From Arenimonas composti TR7-09 = DSM 18010 (GTDB lineage Bacteria; Pseudomonadota; Gammaproteobacteria; Xanthomonadales; Xanthomonadaceae), in NCBI RefSeq assembly GCF_000426365.1, contig NZ_AUFF01000001.1, positions 558,001 to 622,000 of the forward strand: DNA of 64,000 bases, in the 5' to 3' direction. A model generated the notes under the pieces. The model worked only from the letters and a program-made list of their open reading frames with translations. It was not told the origin of the DNA and did no database searches. How positions within the stretch are numbered: position 1 is the stretch's first letter; every line of letters begins with the position of its first letter. This document shows, in pieces, positions 32,286 to 41,323 of this stretch. The translations under genes and the position numbers were made by a program.

Positions 32286-34751
32286 GTGCCCACCGCGCGG
32301 GCGACCGCGACGGACACCGGGCCACGGCCGGCCGCCGGGATTCCGGCGGAGCAGGTGCCGCCGCCGTTCGCGCCCGCGATCGCCGCAGCCCTGCTCGCGG
32401 GCGTGCTCTGGGTGCAGGTCTGGGCCGAACTTCCGCCACGGTGGGCGGGCGCAGTCTTGACGCTCGCCGGGCTGCTGATGTGGGGCGGGCGGTGGCGCGG
32501 GCGCGCCTTCGGGGCGCTGTTGGTCGGCATCGCCCTGGCCTGTGCCCACGGCGGCGCGGCGATGGCGCTGCGGCTGCCGGCGGAACTCGCGGGACAGACC
32601 CTCTGGGTCGAAGGGCGCATCGCCGGCCTGCCGGAACGCGGCGATGGCCAGTGGCGGTTCGCTTTCGTCGTGGAGCAGGGCGATGGGCCGGCGGCGATCC
32701 TGAAGGGTCGGCGCCTGCGCCTGGGCTGGTACGCCCGTGATGGCGCGCCGCTGCCCGAACTGGCCGCGGGTAGCCAGTGGCGCCTGCCGGTGCGGCTGCG
32801 TCGGCCACGCGGGCTGATCAACCCCGGCGGCTTCGATTTCGAGCGGCGCGCGCTGGAGCAGCGGCTGGCAGCCACCGGGGCCGTGGTGACGGCGGCGAAG
32901 GGGAGGGACGCGGGCGACGGCGATTCCGGCGGCGAACCGCGGCGCCTGGCCCCCGGCGCGGGTCTGGATCCGCTGCGCGAACTCCTTTCCGGCCGCATCG
33001 CCGCGGCGCTTCCGGCCGAGCGGGCGCGTTTCGTCGCCGCGCTGGCCCTCGGCGACACCCGCGAGCTCGACGACCACGACTGGCAGGTACTGCGGGCGAC
33101 CGGCCTCACCCATCTGATCGCGATCTCCGGCTTCCACGTCGGCCTCGTCGCCGGCTTCGGGGCGCTGCTGGTGCGGGCGCTGTGGACGCTCGTTCCGGGC
33201 CTGGCGCGACGCTGGCCGCGACCGCCGGCAGCGGCGGTCGCCGCGGTCGTGTTCGCGGCCGCTTACGCGGCGCTGGCCGGCTTCGCGCTGCCGACGCTGC
33301 GCACGCTGCTGATGATCGCCGCACTCGCCGGCGCCCGGATCTGGCGCCGGCGGCCGCGTCCCGGTGACGGCCTCGCCCTGGCCCTGGTCGCGGTGCTGCT
33401 GCTCGACCCGCTGAGCGTGCTCGCGCCGGGCTTCTGGCTCAGTTTCGTCGGTGTCGCCTGGTTGCTCTGGTGCCTGCCGCCGGACCCGCGCGCCGGCATG
33501 CTGCGCCCCTTCCTGCAGGGGCAGGGCGTGGCGGTGCTCGGGCTCCTGCCGCTGACCGTCTGGTTCTTCGGGCAGGCCTCGCTGTCGGGACCGCTGGTGA
33601 ACCTCGCCGGGATTCCGTGGATCAGTCTCGTGGTCGTGCCGCTGTGCCTGCTCGGCCTGGCGGCGACACCGCTGTCGGACACCCTCGCGGGGACCGTGTG
33701 GACCCTCGCGGGGCAGGCGATGGACGGCTTCTGGACCGTGCTCGAGCAGGTCGCGGCCTGGCCGGCGAGTCTGGTCTGGCTGCCCGAACCGGCGCTGCCG
33801 GCGCTGGTCCTGGCCTTCGCCGGCGCCTTCTGGTGCCTGTTGCCCCGCGGCGTGCCGGGCAAGCCGCTGGCGCTGCTGCTCCTGCTGCCGCTGCTCTGGC
33901 CGGCAACCGGCCGGCCCCGGCACGGCGAGGCGGAGCTGTGGCTGCTCGACGCCGGCCAGGGCCTGGCCCTGCTGGTGCGCACCGCCGACCACGACCTGCT
34001 GTACGACGCCGGCCCGGCGACCGCGCACGGGGCCGACCTCGGCGAGGTCGCGGTGGTACCGGCGCTGCGCGCCCTCGGCGTCCGCCGGGTCGACCGCCTG
34101 GTGATCAGCCACGGCGACAGTGACCACGCCGGTGGCGCCGACGCGGTGCGCCGCGAATTCGCCGTCGGCGACATCTTCGCGCCGCCCGGCTGGCGACCGT
34201 CGCCGCTGCCACCGACGCCGGTGCGCGACTGTCTCGCCGGCGCAGGCTGGGAGCACGACGGCGTGCGCTTCCGCTGGCTGCATCCGCCGGCCTACTTTCC
34301 CTATCTGCGCAACCAGAGTTCCTGCGTTCTGCGCATCGACGCCGCCGGCGCCTCGGCGATCCTCGCCGGCGACATCGGCCGGCACATCGAGACGCGACTG
34401 GCCGGGCTGCCGCCGGCCGACATCCGCGCCGACGTGCTGCTGGTGCCGCACCACGGCAGCGACAGCTCGTCCAGCCTGGACTTCATCGCCGCCGTGCGGC
34501 CGCGCCTCGGGCTGCTGGCGGTTGGCGCCGACAACCGCTTCGGACTGCCGAAGCCGCGGGTGCTGGCGCGCTACGCGCGCTATTCGGTGCCCCTGTCCGA
34601 CACCGCCATGGACGGGGCGATCGCGGTCCGCCTCGGCACGCATGGCGCCCGCATTCACACGCAGCTGCGCCGCGACCGGCCGCGCTACTGGCGCGATGTC
34701 CGGACTGCAGGCACGGGTTATGCTGGCGAGGTTTCCGCGATCCGAAGGTGA
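32286..34751 (+). CDS. comEC: DNA uptake channel ComEC/Rec2
   Basis: An 821-residue inner-membrane protein that passes single-stranded DNA during natural transformation. It has an N-terminal membrane pair with a DUF4131-type soluble domain (about 25-210), the Competence domain with about eight helices (about 230-540; FVAALALGDTRELDDHDWQVLRATGLTHLIAISG marks its start), and a C-terminal metallo-beta-lactamase-like domain. The latter keeps SHGDSDHAGGA (about 607-617) and PHHGSDSS, so nuclease metal ligands look intact. The start is GTG, three bases after lolD. This suggests that the organism could be naturally competent. Confidence 0.9.
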   Translation: MPTARATATDTGPRPAAGIPAEQVPPPFAPAIAAALLAGVLWVQVWAELPPRWAGAVLTLAGLLMWGGRWRGRAFGALLVGIALACAHGGAAMALRLPAELAGQTLWVEGRIAGLPERGDGQWRFAFVVEQGDGPAAILKGRRLRLGWYARDGAPLPELAAGSQWRLPVRLRRPRGLINPGGFDFERRALEQRLAATGAVVTAAKGRDAGDGDSGGEPRRLAPGAGLDPLRELLSGRIAAALPAERARFVAALALGDTRELDDHDWQVLRATGLTHLIAISGFHVGLVAGFGALLVRALWTLVPGLARRWPRPPAAAVAAVVFAAAYAALAGFALPTLRTLLMIAALAGARIWRRRPRPGDGLALALVAVLLLDPLSVLAPGFWLSFVGVAWLLWCLPPDPRAGMLRPFLQGQGVAVLGLLPLTVWFFGQASLSGPLVNLAGIPWISLVVVPLCLLGLAATPLSDTLAGTVWTLAGQAMDGFWTVLEQVAAWPASLVWLPEPALPALVLAFAGAFWCLLPRGVPGKPLALLLLLPLLWPATGRPRHGEAELWLLDAGQGLALLVRTADHDLLYDAGPATAHGADLGEVAVVPALRALGVRRVDRLVISHGDSDHAGGADAVRREFAVGDIFAPPGWRPSPLPPTPVRDCLAGAGWEHDGVRFRWLHPPAYFPYLRNQSSCVLRIDAAGASAILAGDIGRHIETRLAGLPPADIRADVLLVPHHGSDSSSSLDFIAAVRPRLGLLAVGADNRFGLPKPRVLARYARYSVPLSDTAMDGAIAVRLGTHGARIHTQLRRDRPRYWRDVRTAGTGYAGEVSAIRR
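34719..34724 (+). promoter_or_regulatory. Possible internal -10 upstream of exbB
   Basis: TATGCT lies inside the comEC 3' end, 30 nt before the exbB GTG start, matching the spacing seen for other predicted short-leader promoters. No good -35. It might separate the exbB-msbA unit from comEC. Confidence 0.3.
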
Positions 34752-34754
34752 GGC

Positions 34755-35396
34755 GTGTTCGAACTGATCAAAGCCGGCGGCTGGGTGATGCTGCCGCTGA
34801 TTGCCCTGGCCGTGCTCGCGACGGCGATCGTGCTCGAAAGGTTCTGGACCCTCCGCCGCAAGGACGTGCTGCCGCCCGGGCTCGGCGAGGAGGTGCGCGA
34901 GTGGGCGCGCGGCCGCAATCTCGACCCGAAGCACATCGAGGTGCTGCGCCGGAACTCGCCGCTCGGCGAGCTGCTGGCGGCGGCGCTGGACGTGCGCAAC
35001 CGGCCGCGCGAGCTGATCAAGGAACGCATCGAGGACACCGGCCGCCATGTCGCGCACCGGCTCGAGCGCTTCCTCAATACCCTGGGCACGATCGCCGCGG
35101 TGTCGCCGCTGCTCGGCCTGCTGGGCACCGTGTTCGGCATGATCCGGATGTTCCTGGACATCCTCGGCCACGGCGTCGGCGACGCCAACCAGCTCGCCGG
35201 CGGCATCGGCGAGGCGCTGATCAGCACGGCGGCCGGCCTGGTGGTGGCGATCCCGGCGCTGATCTTCCACCGCTACCTGCGCGGCCGCATCACCGGCTAC
35301 ATCGTCGAGATGGAAGTGCAGGCGACGGCCCTGCTCGACGCCCTCGACGACGGCACCGGCCGCCTGCGTCCGACGGTCAAGCGGAGCGAGGCATGA
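34755..35396 (+). CDS. exbB: MotA/TolQ/ExbB proton channel family protein
   Basis: A 213-residue inner-membrane protein with one helix near the N-terminus (about 10-30) and two more near 105-130 and 155-180. LGTIAAVSPLLGLLGTVFGMI and GEALISTAAGLVVAIPALIFHRY are the hallmark ExbB/TolQ blocks that conduct protons with ExbD. The gene sits in the lipid A cluster rather than with tonB or tol genes. In related genomes ExbBD here is conserved, yet its energised partner is not known to me. The GTG start is only three bases after comEC, with weak ribosome-binding potential. Confidence 0.87.
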   Translation: MFELIKAGGWVMLPLIALAVLATAIVLERFWTLRRKDVLPPGLGEEVREWARGRNLDPKHIEVLRRNSPLGELLAAALDVRNRPRELIKERIEDTGRHVAHRLERFLNTLGTIAAVSPLLGLLGTVFGMIRMFLDILGHGVGDANQLAGGIGEALISTAAGLVVAIPALIFHRYLRGRITGYIVEMEVQATALLDALDDGTGRLRPTVKRSEA

Positions 35397-35815
35397 GGCT
35401 CGGCACCGGCCGCGTCCCCGACGAGCCCGAGATCAACCTGGTCTCGCTGATCGACGTGGTCTTCTGCCTGATCATCTTCCTGGTCGTGACCACCAGCTTC
35501 AACCAGCGCAGTGCGATCCGGCTCGAGCTGCCGAAAGCCGACATCGCGGCGGAGGTGCAGCCACCGGATCCGCTGACGATCGTGATCGACGCCGAGGGCC
35601 GCATCTATCTCGGCAACCAGGAAGTGCTGCGCCGTGACCCCGCCTCGCTGAAGGAAGCGATCGCCCAGGTCGCCGGCGACGACCGCCAGCGGCCGGTGTT
35701 CATCCGCGCCGACGCGCGCGCGCAGACGCAGGCGCTGGTGACGGTGATGGAAGCGGTCGGCCAGCTCGGCTTCACCCGCGTGTCGCTGCCGGTCGCGCCG
35801 GGGGCGCCGGAATGA
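35393..35815 (+). CDS. exbD: ExbD/TolR family biopolymer transport protein
   Basis: A 140-residue single-span protein with N-terminal EINLVSLIDVVFCLIIFLVV, which contains the conserved Asp that carries protons in ExbD/TolR. The periplasmic domain (about 45-135) has PLTIVIDAEGRIYLGNQ and the VFIRADARAQTQALVTVMEA helix typical of the family. It pairs with the ExbB protein encoded just upstream, overlapping by four bases, and overlaps msbA by four bases. Joint translation with msbA suggests that it serves envelope assembly, which is an inference. Confidence 0.9.
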   Translation: MRLGTGRVPDEPEINLVSLIDVVFCLIIFLVVTTSFNQRSAIRLELPKADIAAEVQPPDPLTIVIDAEGRIYLGNQEVLRRDPASLKEAIAQVAGDDRQRPVFIRADARAQTQALVTVMEAVGQLGFTRVSLPVAPGAPE

Positions 35816-37587
35816 GCGGCTCCACGGCCGCCGCGGAGCGCACCGAGACCGCGACCTGGACCATCTACCGCCGCCTGCTCGCACGCTCACGCCGCTACTG
35901 GCCACTGCTGGTGGCCTCGGCGATCGGCATGATCATCGAAGCCGGCGCCGCCGCCGGGTTCACCGCGCTGATGCAGCCGGTCGTCGACGAGACCTTCGTG
36001 ACCCGCACCTCGGCGCTGGACTGGACGCTGCCACTGGCGATCGTCGCGCTGTTCGTGATCCGCGGCGCCGCCACCTTCACCACCGACTACGGCATGGCCC
36101 GCGCCGGCCGCAGCGTCGTGCGCGATCTGCGCGAGGAGATCCTCGGCAAGTACCTGCGCCTGCCGAGCACGCGCTTCGACCAGGAAGCGGTGCCGGCGAT
36201 GGTCTCCCGGCTGAACTACGACACCGAGCAGGTGACCCAGGCGAGCAGCGACGCGCTGAAGACGATCTTCACCGACACGCTGACCATCGTCGGCCTGCTG
36301 GCGGTGATGTTCTGGTACAGCCCGCGGGTGACCGTGGTGATGCTGGTGCTGGCGCCGCTGATCGGCGGCATTTCCAGTGTCGTCGGCCGCCGCTACCGCA
36401 AGATCAACCGCGGCATCCAGGACGGTGTCGCCGGCATGGCCCAGGTCGCCGAGCAGGCGCTGTCGGCGCACCAGGAGGTCAAGATCCACGGTGCCCAGGA
36501 CTCCGAGCGGGCCCGCTACGGCGAACTGGTGAACCGCAACCTGCGCCTGGGCATCAAGGTCGAGTCGACGCGGGCGCTGGCCTCGTCGGTGGTGCAGATC
36601 CTCGCCGCGATCGGGCTGGCGGTGATCCTGATGGTCGCCGGCTACGAGTCCTCGCGGGGACGCATGACCGCCGGCACCTTCGTGACCCTGCTGACGGCGA
36701 TGATGGCGATGCTGCCCTCGCTCAAGCGCATCACCAACGTGCAGGCGATCGTGCAGAAGGGCGTCGCCGCGGCCGAGCGCCTGTTCGCGATCATCGACGA
36801 ATCCGACGAGCCCGACAGCGGCACGACGCCGATCCAGCGTGCCCGCGGCGACATCGAGTTCCGCGATGTTCGCCTGGCCTACGCCGGCCAGGAAGGCGCC
36901 GCGCTCGAGGGCGTGTCGTTCCGCGCCGCGCCGGGAACGGTCACCGCGGTCGTCGGGCGCTCCGGCAGCGGCAAGTCCTCGCTGATCCGGCTGCTGCCGC
37001 GGCTTTACGAGCCGACCGCCGGCACCGTGCTGCTCGACGGCGTGCCGCTGGCCGATTACCGGCTGGCCGATCTGCGCCGGCAGATCGCCCTCGTCGGGCA
37101 ACGGGTCATGCTGTTCGATGACAGCGTCGCCGCCAACATCGCCTACGGTGCGGAAGGCGCCGACCCGGCGCGGATCCGCGCCGCCGCCGAAGCCGCCAAC
37201 GCGGCCGAGTTCATCGACCGGCTGCCGGGCGGCATGCAGGCGCGCATCGGCGAGAACGGCGCGCTGCTTTCCGGCGGTCAGCGGCAGCGGCTGGCGATCG
37301 CCCGCGCGATCCTGCGCGATGCGCCGATCCTGATCCTCGACGAGGCGACCGCGGCGCTCGACACCGAGTCCGAGCGGCTGGTGCAGGCGGCGCTCGACCG
37401 GCTGATTCCCGACCGCACGACGCTGGTGATCGCGCACCGCCTGTCGACGATCGAGCACGCCGACCAGGTGCTGGTGCTGGACGCGGGCCGGGTGGTGGAG
37501 CAGGGCACGCATGCCGAACTGCTCGCGCGCGGCGGCCTGTACGCGCATCTGCACCGCATGCAGTTCCGCGAGCCGGAGGCGGGGTGA
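35812..37587 (+). CDS. msbA: Lipid A export ATP-binding/permease MsbA
   Basis: A 591-residue half-transporter that flips lipid A-core across the inner membrane. The N-terminal membrane domain (about 25-330) has six helices and ends with the AAAERLFAIID linker. The nucleotide-binding domain (about 350-585) carries Walker A GRSGSGKSS (about 382-390), LVGQRVMLFDDSVAANI after the Q-loop, signature LLSGGQRQRLAIARA, Walker B ILILDEAT and the switch His in IAHRLST. Its start overlaps exbD and its end overlaps lpxK, each by four bases, consistent with a lipid A export and synthesis operon. Confidence 0.94.
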   Translation: MSGSTAAAERTETATWTIYRRLLARSRRYWPLLVASAIGMIIEAGAAAGFTALMQPVVDETFVTRTSALDWTLPLAIVALFVIRGAATFTTDYGMARAGRSVVRDLREEILGKYLRLPSTRFDQEAVPAMVSRLNYDTEQVTQASSDALKTIFTDTLTIVGLLAVMFWYSPRVTVVMLVLAPLIGGISSVVGRRYRKINRGIQDGVAGMAQVAEQALSAHQEVKIHGAQDSERARYGELVNRNLRLGIKVESTRALASSVVQILAAIGLAVILMVAGYESSRGRMTAGTFVTLLTAMMAMLPSLKRITNVQAIVQKGVAAAERLFAIIDESDEPDSGTTPIQRARGDIEFRDVRLAYAGQEGAALEGVSFRAAPGTVTAVVGRSGSGKSSLIRLLPRLYEPTAGTVLLDGVPLADYRLADLRRQIALVGQRVMLFDDSVAANIAYGAEGADPARIRAAAEAANAAEFIDRLPGGMQARIGENGALLSGGQRQRLAIARAILRDAPILILDEATAALDTESERLVQAALDRLIPDRTTLVIAHRLSTIEHADQVLVLDAGRVVEQGTHAELLARGGLYAHLHRMQFREPEAG

Positions 37588-38595
37588 GCGCGGCACTGGA
37601 AGCCTGGCTGCTGCGGCGCTGGTACGGCGGCGTGGCGCCGGGGCCGGGCCTGCGTGCGCTCGCGGCGCTGCACGGCACGCTGCTGCGGCTGCGTACGTGG
37701 CTGCGCCGCCGCGGCTGGCCGGCGGTGCAGTCGCTGCCGGTGCCGGTGGTCGTCGTCGGCAACCTGATCGCCGGCGGTGCCGGCAAGACGCCACTGACGA
37801 TCGCGGTGGCCGGCCACCTCGCCGCCGCCGGATGGAAGCCGGGCATCGTCAGCCGCGGCCATGGCCGCCGCAGCCGCGGCCCGGTGCGTGTCCATCCCGA
37901 TACGCCGGCTTCCGAGGCCGGTGACGAGCCGCTGCTGATCGCCCGCCGCACCGGCCTGCCGGTCGCCGTCGACAGCGACCGCGTCGCCGCCGCGCGGCGC
38001 CTGATCTCGGAGGGCTGCGATCTGATCCTCGCGGACGACGGCCTGCAGCATCTGCGCCTCGGCCGCGACATCGAGATCGAGGTCGTCGACGGCGTGCGCG
38101 GCTACGGCAATGGCCGCCTGATCCCTGCCGGGCCCCTGCGCGAGCCGCGCGGTCGGCGGGTCGACCTGCGGGTGCGCAACGGCGGTGACGGGGATTTCGC
38201 CGGTGCCGGCGCAGCACCGGCGCCGTGGCCGATGACGCTGGAACTCGCCGATGCCGAGCGGCTCGTCGGCGGCGAAATCCGGCCGCTGGCGGGCTTCGCC
38301 GGCAGGCGCGTGTTCGCGCTCGCCGGCATCGCGCATCCGCCGCGCTTCTTCGCGGCGCTGGCGGCCGCCGGGCTCGCCGTCGACGGTCGCGGCTTTCCCG
38401 ACCACCACGCGTTCGCCGCCACCGATCTCGACTTCGCCGACGGCGCGCCACTGCTGGTCACCGAGAAGGACGCGGTGAAGCTGCGCGGACTCGCCGGCGT
38501 CACCGCCGACCTCTGGGTCGTGCCGGCGCGGGCGAAACTCCCCGACGGCTTCTTCGCCGCCCTCGACCGCCTGCTCGCCGAACGGAGCGCTTCGC

Positions 38596-38609
<14 letters not shown>
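37584..38609 (+). CDS. lpxK: Tetraacyldisaccharide 4'-kinase
   Basis: A 341-residue membrane-associated kinase that phosphorylates the 4' position of the lipid A disaccharide. The P-loop-like [13 protein letters not shown] (about 53-65) is the LpxK signature, with [11 protein letters not shown], the [20 protein letters not shown] block holding the catalytic Asp region, and TEKDAVK near the C-terminus. The amphipathic N-terminus (about 1-35) is typical. GTG is the start, overlapping the msbA stop (GTGA). The end overlaps kdsB by 14 bases. Confidence 0.94.
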
Positions 38610-39363
<754 letters not shown>

Positions 39364-39381
39364 AGAAGTGTCTCCAAGTCA

Positions 39382-39846
39382 TTGAATATCTTGTTCGTCT
39401 GTCTCGGAAACATCTGCCGATCACCGCTGCTCGAGGGCTGGGCGCGACATGTCGCCGAGGGCGCCAGCCGGCGCGAGCTCGTCTTCGACTCGGCCGGTAC
39501 CGGCGACTGGCACATCGGCCAGCCGCCGGACCCGCGGGCGATCGCCGCGGCCCGCCGCCATGGCATCGACATCGCCGACCTGCGCGCCCGCACGGTGCGC
39601 GGCGATGATTTCGCCCGCTTCGACCTGATCCTCGCGGCCGACCGCGCCAACCTGGACTGGCTGCAGCGACACGCGCCGGCCGATGCCCGCGCGCGCGTGG
39701 CACTGGCGCTGGCGTGGGGCTGCGACACGCCGGGGGCGGAAGTGCCGGATCCGTACACCGGCACCGACGCCGATTTCGACGCCGTCTGCCGGCTCGCGCA
39801 GGCCGTGGCGACGGGCTTGCTGCGCAAATCGGCAGCGCGGTCATAA
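39382..39846 (+). CDS. Low-molecular-weight protein tyrosine phosphatase
   Basis: A 154-residue phosphatase with the catalytic P-loop CLGNICRSP at the N-terminus (nucleophile Cys 7, Arg 13) and the general acid in PDPYTG (Asp 123). FDSAGTGDWHIGQPPDPRA is the typical second block. Such enzymes dephosphorylate tyrosine kinases of the exopolysaccharide type (Wzb/EpsP) or act on other proteins. No polysaccharide genes are adjacent. The start is TTG, with no close ATG, because the P-loop must begin within six residues. Linked to kdsB on one side and an NHL protein on the other. Confidence 0.87.
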   Translation: MNILFVCLGNICRSPLLEGWARHVAEGASRRELVFDSAGTGDWHIGQPPDPRAIAAARRHGIDIADLRARTVRGDDFARFDLILAADRANLDWLQRHAPADARARVALALAWGCDTPGAEVPDPYTGTDADFDAVCRLAQAVATGLLRKSAARS

Positions 39847-39901
39847 TGCCGGCATCCCCCAGTCCGGACCGCGAGGTCCGGCACGCGCAGGAAGCCCCCG
39901 A

Positions 39902-41323
39902 ATGAACCAGGCCGCCACTGCCGCTCCCGAACTCCTCCCTGGCCTGACCTGGCTGAACGCCGAACCGCAGACCATCGGCGGCCACCGCGGCCGCGTGCTG
40001 GCGCTGGTGTTCTGGAATGCCGCCTCGCCGTATTGCCACAACCTGATCGACGATCTCGTGCGCCTGCAGGCGCGGCATCCGCTGGCCCTGTCGCTGGTCG
40101 GCCTGCACCAGCCCAGGTTCGACACCGAACAGGACGCCCAGCGCGTGCTGAAGGCGGTCAACCGCCTCGGCATCACTTTCCCGGTCGCCAACGATCCGCA
40201 CTGGGTCGCGTGGCAGCACTACGGCGTGCAGTCGTGGCCGACCGTCGCGCTGGTGGACCCGCGCGGCCGCCTGCGCGAGGTCTTCGCCGGGGACCAGCGC
40301 ATCGCCGCGATCGATACCGCCGTCGCCGCCCTGGTGGCGGAGGCGGGCGGCACGTTCGCTCCGGCGCCGGCCGCGCGTCCGCGCGGCGCGGAGACGCGGC
40401 TGCCACTGGCGTTCCCGTCGGGCCTGGCGGTGGGCGAGAACCACCTGTACGTCGCCGACACCGGTCATCACCGCATCCTGGAGTGCACGCACTCCGGGCG
40501 CCTGCTGCGCGAGTTCGGCACCGGCCACGGCGACCTCGTCGACGGCGTCGAGGAAGCGGCCTTCCGCGCCCCGCGCGGCCTGTGCCTGGTGCGCGAACAG
40601 CTCTATGTCGCCGACACAGGCAACCACGCGCTGCGGCGCATCCGCCTGCTCGACGGCGCGGTGGAGACGGTCATCGGCAACGGCCGCGCGGGGTCGCCGC
40701 GCGAGGCCAGCGGCGCCGACATCGCCGCGGTCGCGTTGAACGCCCCGTACGACGTCGCGGGCACCCTCGACCGGCTGTACCTGGCGATGGCCGGCACCAA
40801 CCAGATCTGGGAATACGACCTGCAGCAGGCGAAGTTCCGCTGCCTGGCCGGCGCCGGCGACCTCGGCATCGCCGACGGCCATGCCCGCAGCGCGCTGTTC
40901 GCGCATCCGGTGGCGCTGGCGATGGTGCAGCAGACGCTCTACGTCGTCGATTCGGCCAGTTCCGCGCTGCGCGCGATCCAGACCGCCCAGGGCCAGGTGC
41001 AGACCCTGGTCGGGCAGGGGCTCTACGACTTCGGCGACACCGACGGCCAGCGCCGCGATGCCCGCCTGCAGCTGCCGATGGGGCTCGCGCTGGATCCGTC
41101 GTCGCCGGTGCTGTGGGTCGCCGACAGCTACAACGGCAGCCTGCGCAAGCTCCGCCTCGGCGGCGGCGACATGGGCACGCACTCGCTGGCGCAACCGCTG
41201 CAGCAGCCGGTGGCCCTGGCCGCCGGCGCCGGCTCGTTGTGGATCGCCGACGCCGGCGCGCACGAGGTGCTGCGCCTCGATCTGGGCACCGGCAAGCTCA
41301 CCCGCCTGCCGATCGGCGAATGA
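39902..41323 (+). CDS. Thioredoxin-like / NHL-repeat protein (NHLRC2-like)
   Basis: A 473-residue protein with a thioredoxin-like domain (about 20-145) followed by a six-bladed NHL beta-propeller (about 165-470). Blades are marked by repeats such as LYVADTGHHRI, LYVADTGNHAL, LYLAMAGTNQI, LYVVDSASSAL, LWVADSYNGSL and LWIADAGAHEV. The domain pair resembles vertebrate NHLRC2. The thioredoxin active site is degenerate: where CXXC is expected the sequence reads SPYC (Ser 42, Cys 45), so dithiol oxidoreductase activity is doubtful. There is no signal peptide. Its stop overlaps the uvrC start by four bases. Function unknown. Confidence 0.82.
   Translation: MNQAATAAPELLPGLTWLNAEPQTIGGHRGRVLALVFWNAASPYCHNLIDDLVRLQARHPLALSLVGLHQPRFDTEQDAQRVLKAVNRLGITFPVANDPHWVAWQHYGVQSWPTVALVDPRGRLREVFAGDQRIAAIDTAVAALVAEAGGTFAPAPAARPRGAETRLPLAFPSGLAVGENHLYVADTGHHRILECTHSGRLLREFGTGHGDLVDGVEEAAFRAPRGLCLVREQLYVADTGNHALRRIRLLDGAVETVIGNGRAGSPREASGADIAAVALNAPYDVAGTLDRLYLAMAGTNQIWEYDLQQAKFRCLAGAGDLGIADGHARSALFAHPVALAMVQQTLYVVDSASSALRAIQTAQGQVQTLVGQGLYDFGDTDGQRRDARLQLPMGLALDPSSPVLWVADSYNGSLRKLRLGGGDMGTHSLAQPLQQPVALAAGAGSLWIADAGAHEVLRLDLGTGKLTRLPIGE

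Noticed and set aside
31428-35270. A 1280-codon open frame on the minus strand across lolD, comEC and exbB
   Set aside because: It is antisense to three genes with complete motifs. Its translation is rich in Arg, Gln, Gly and His with no domain. Such frames are expected at 70% GC.
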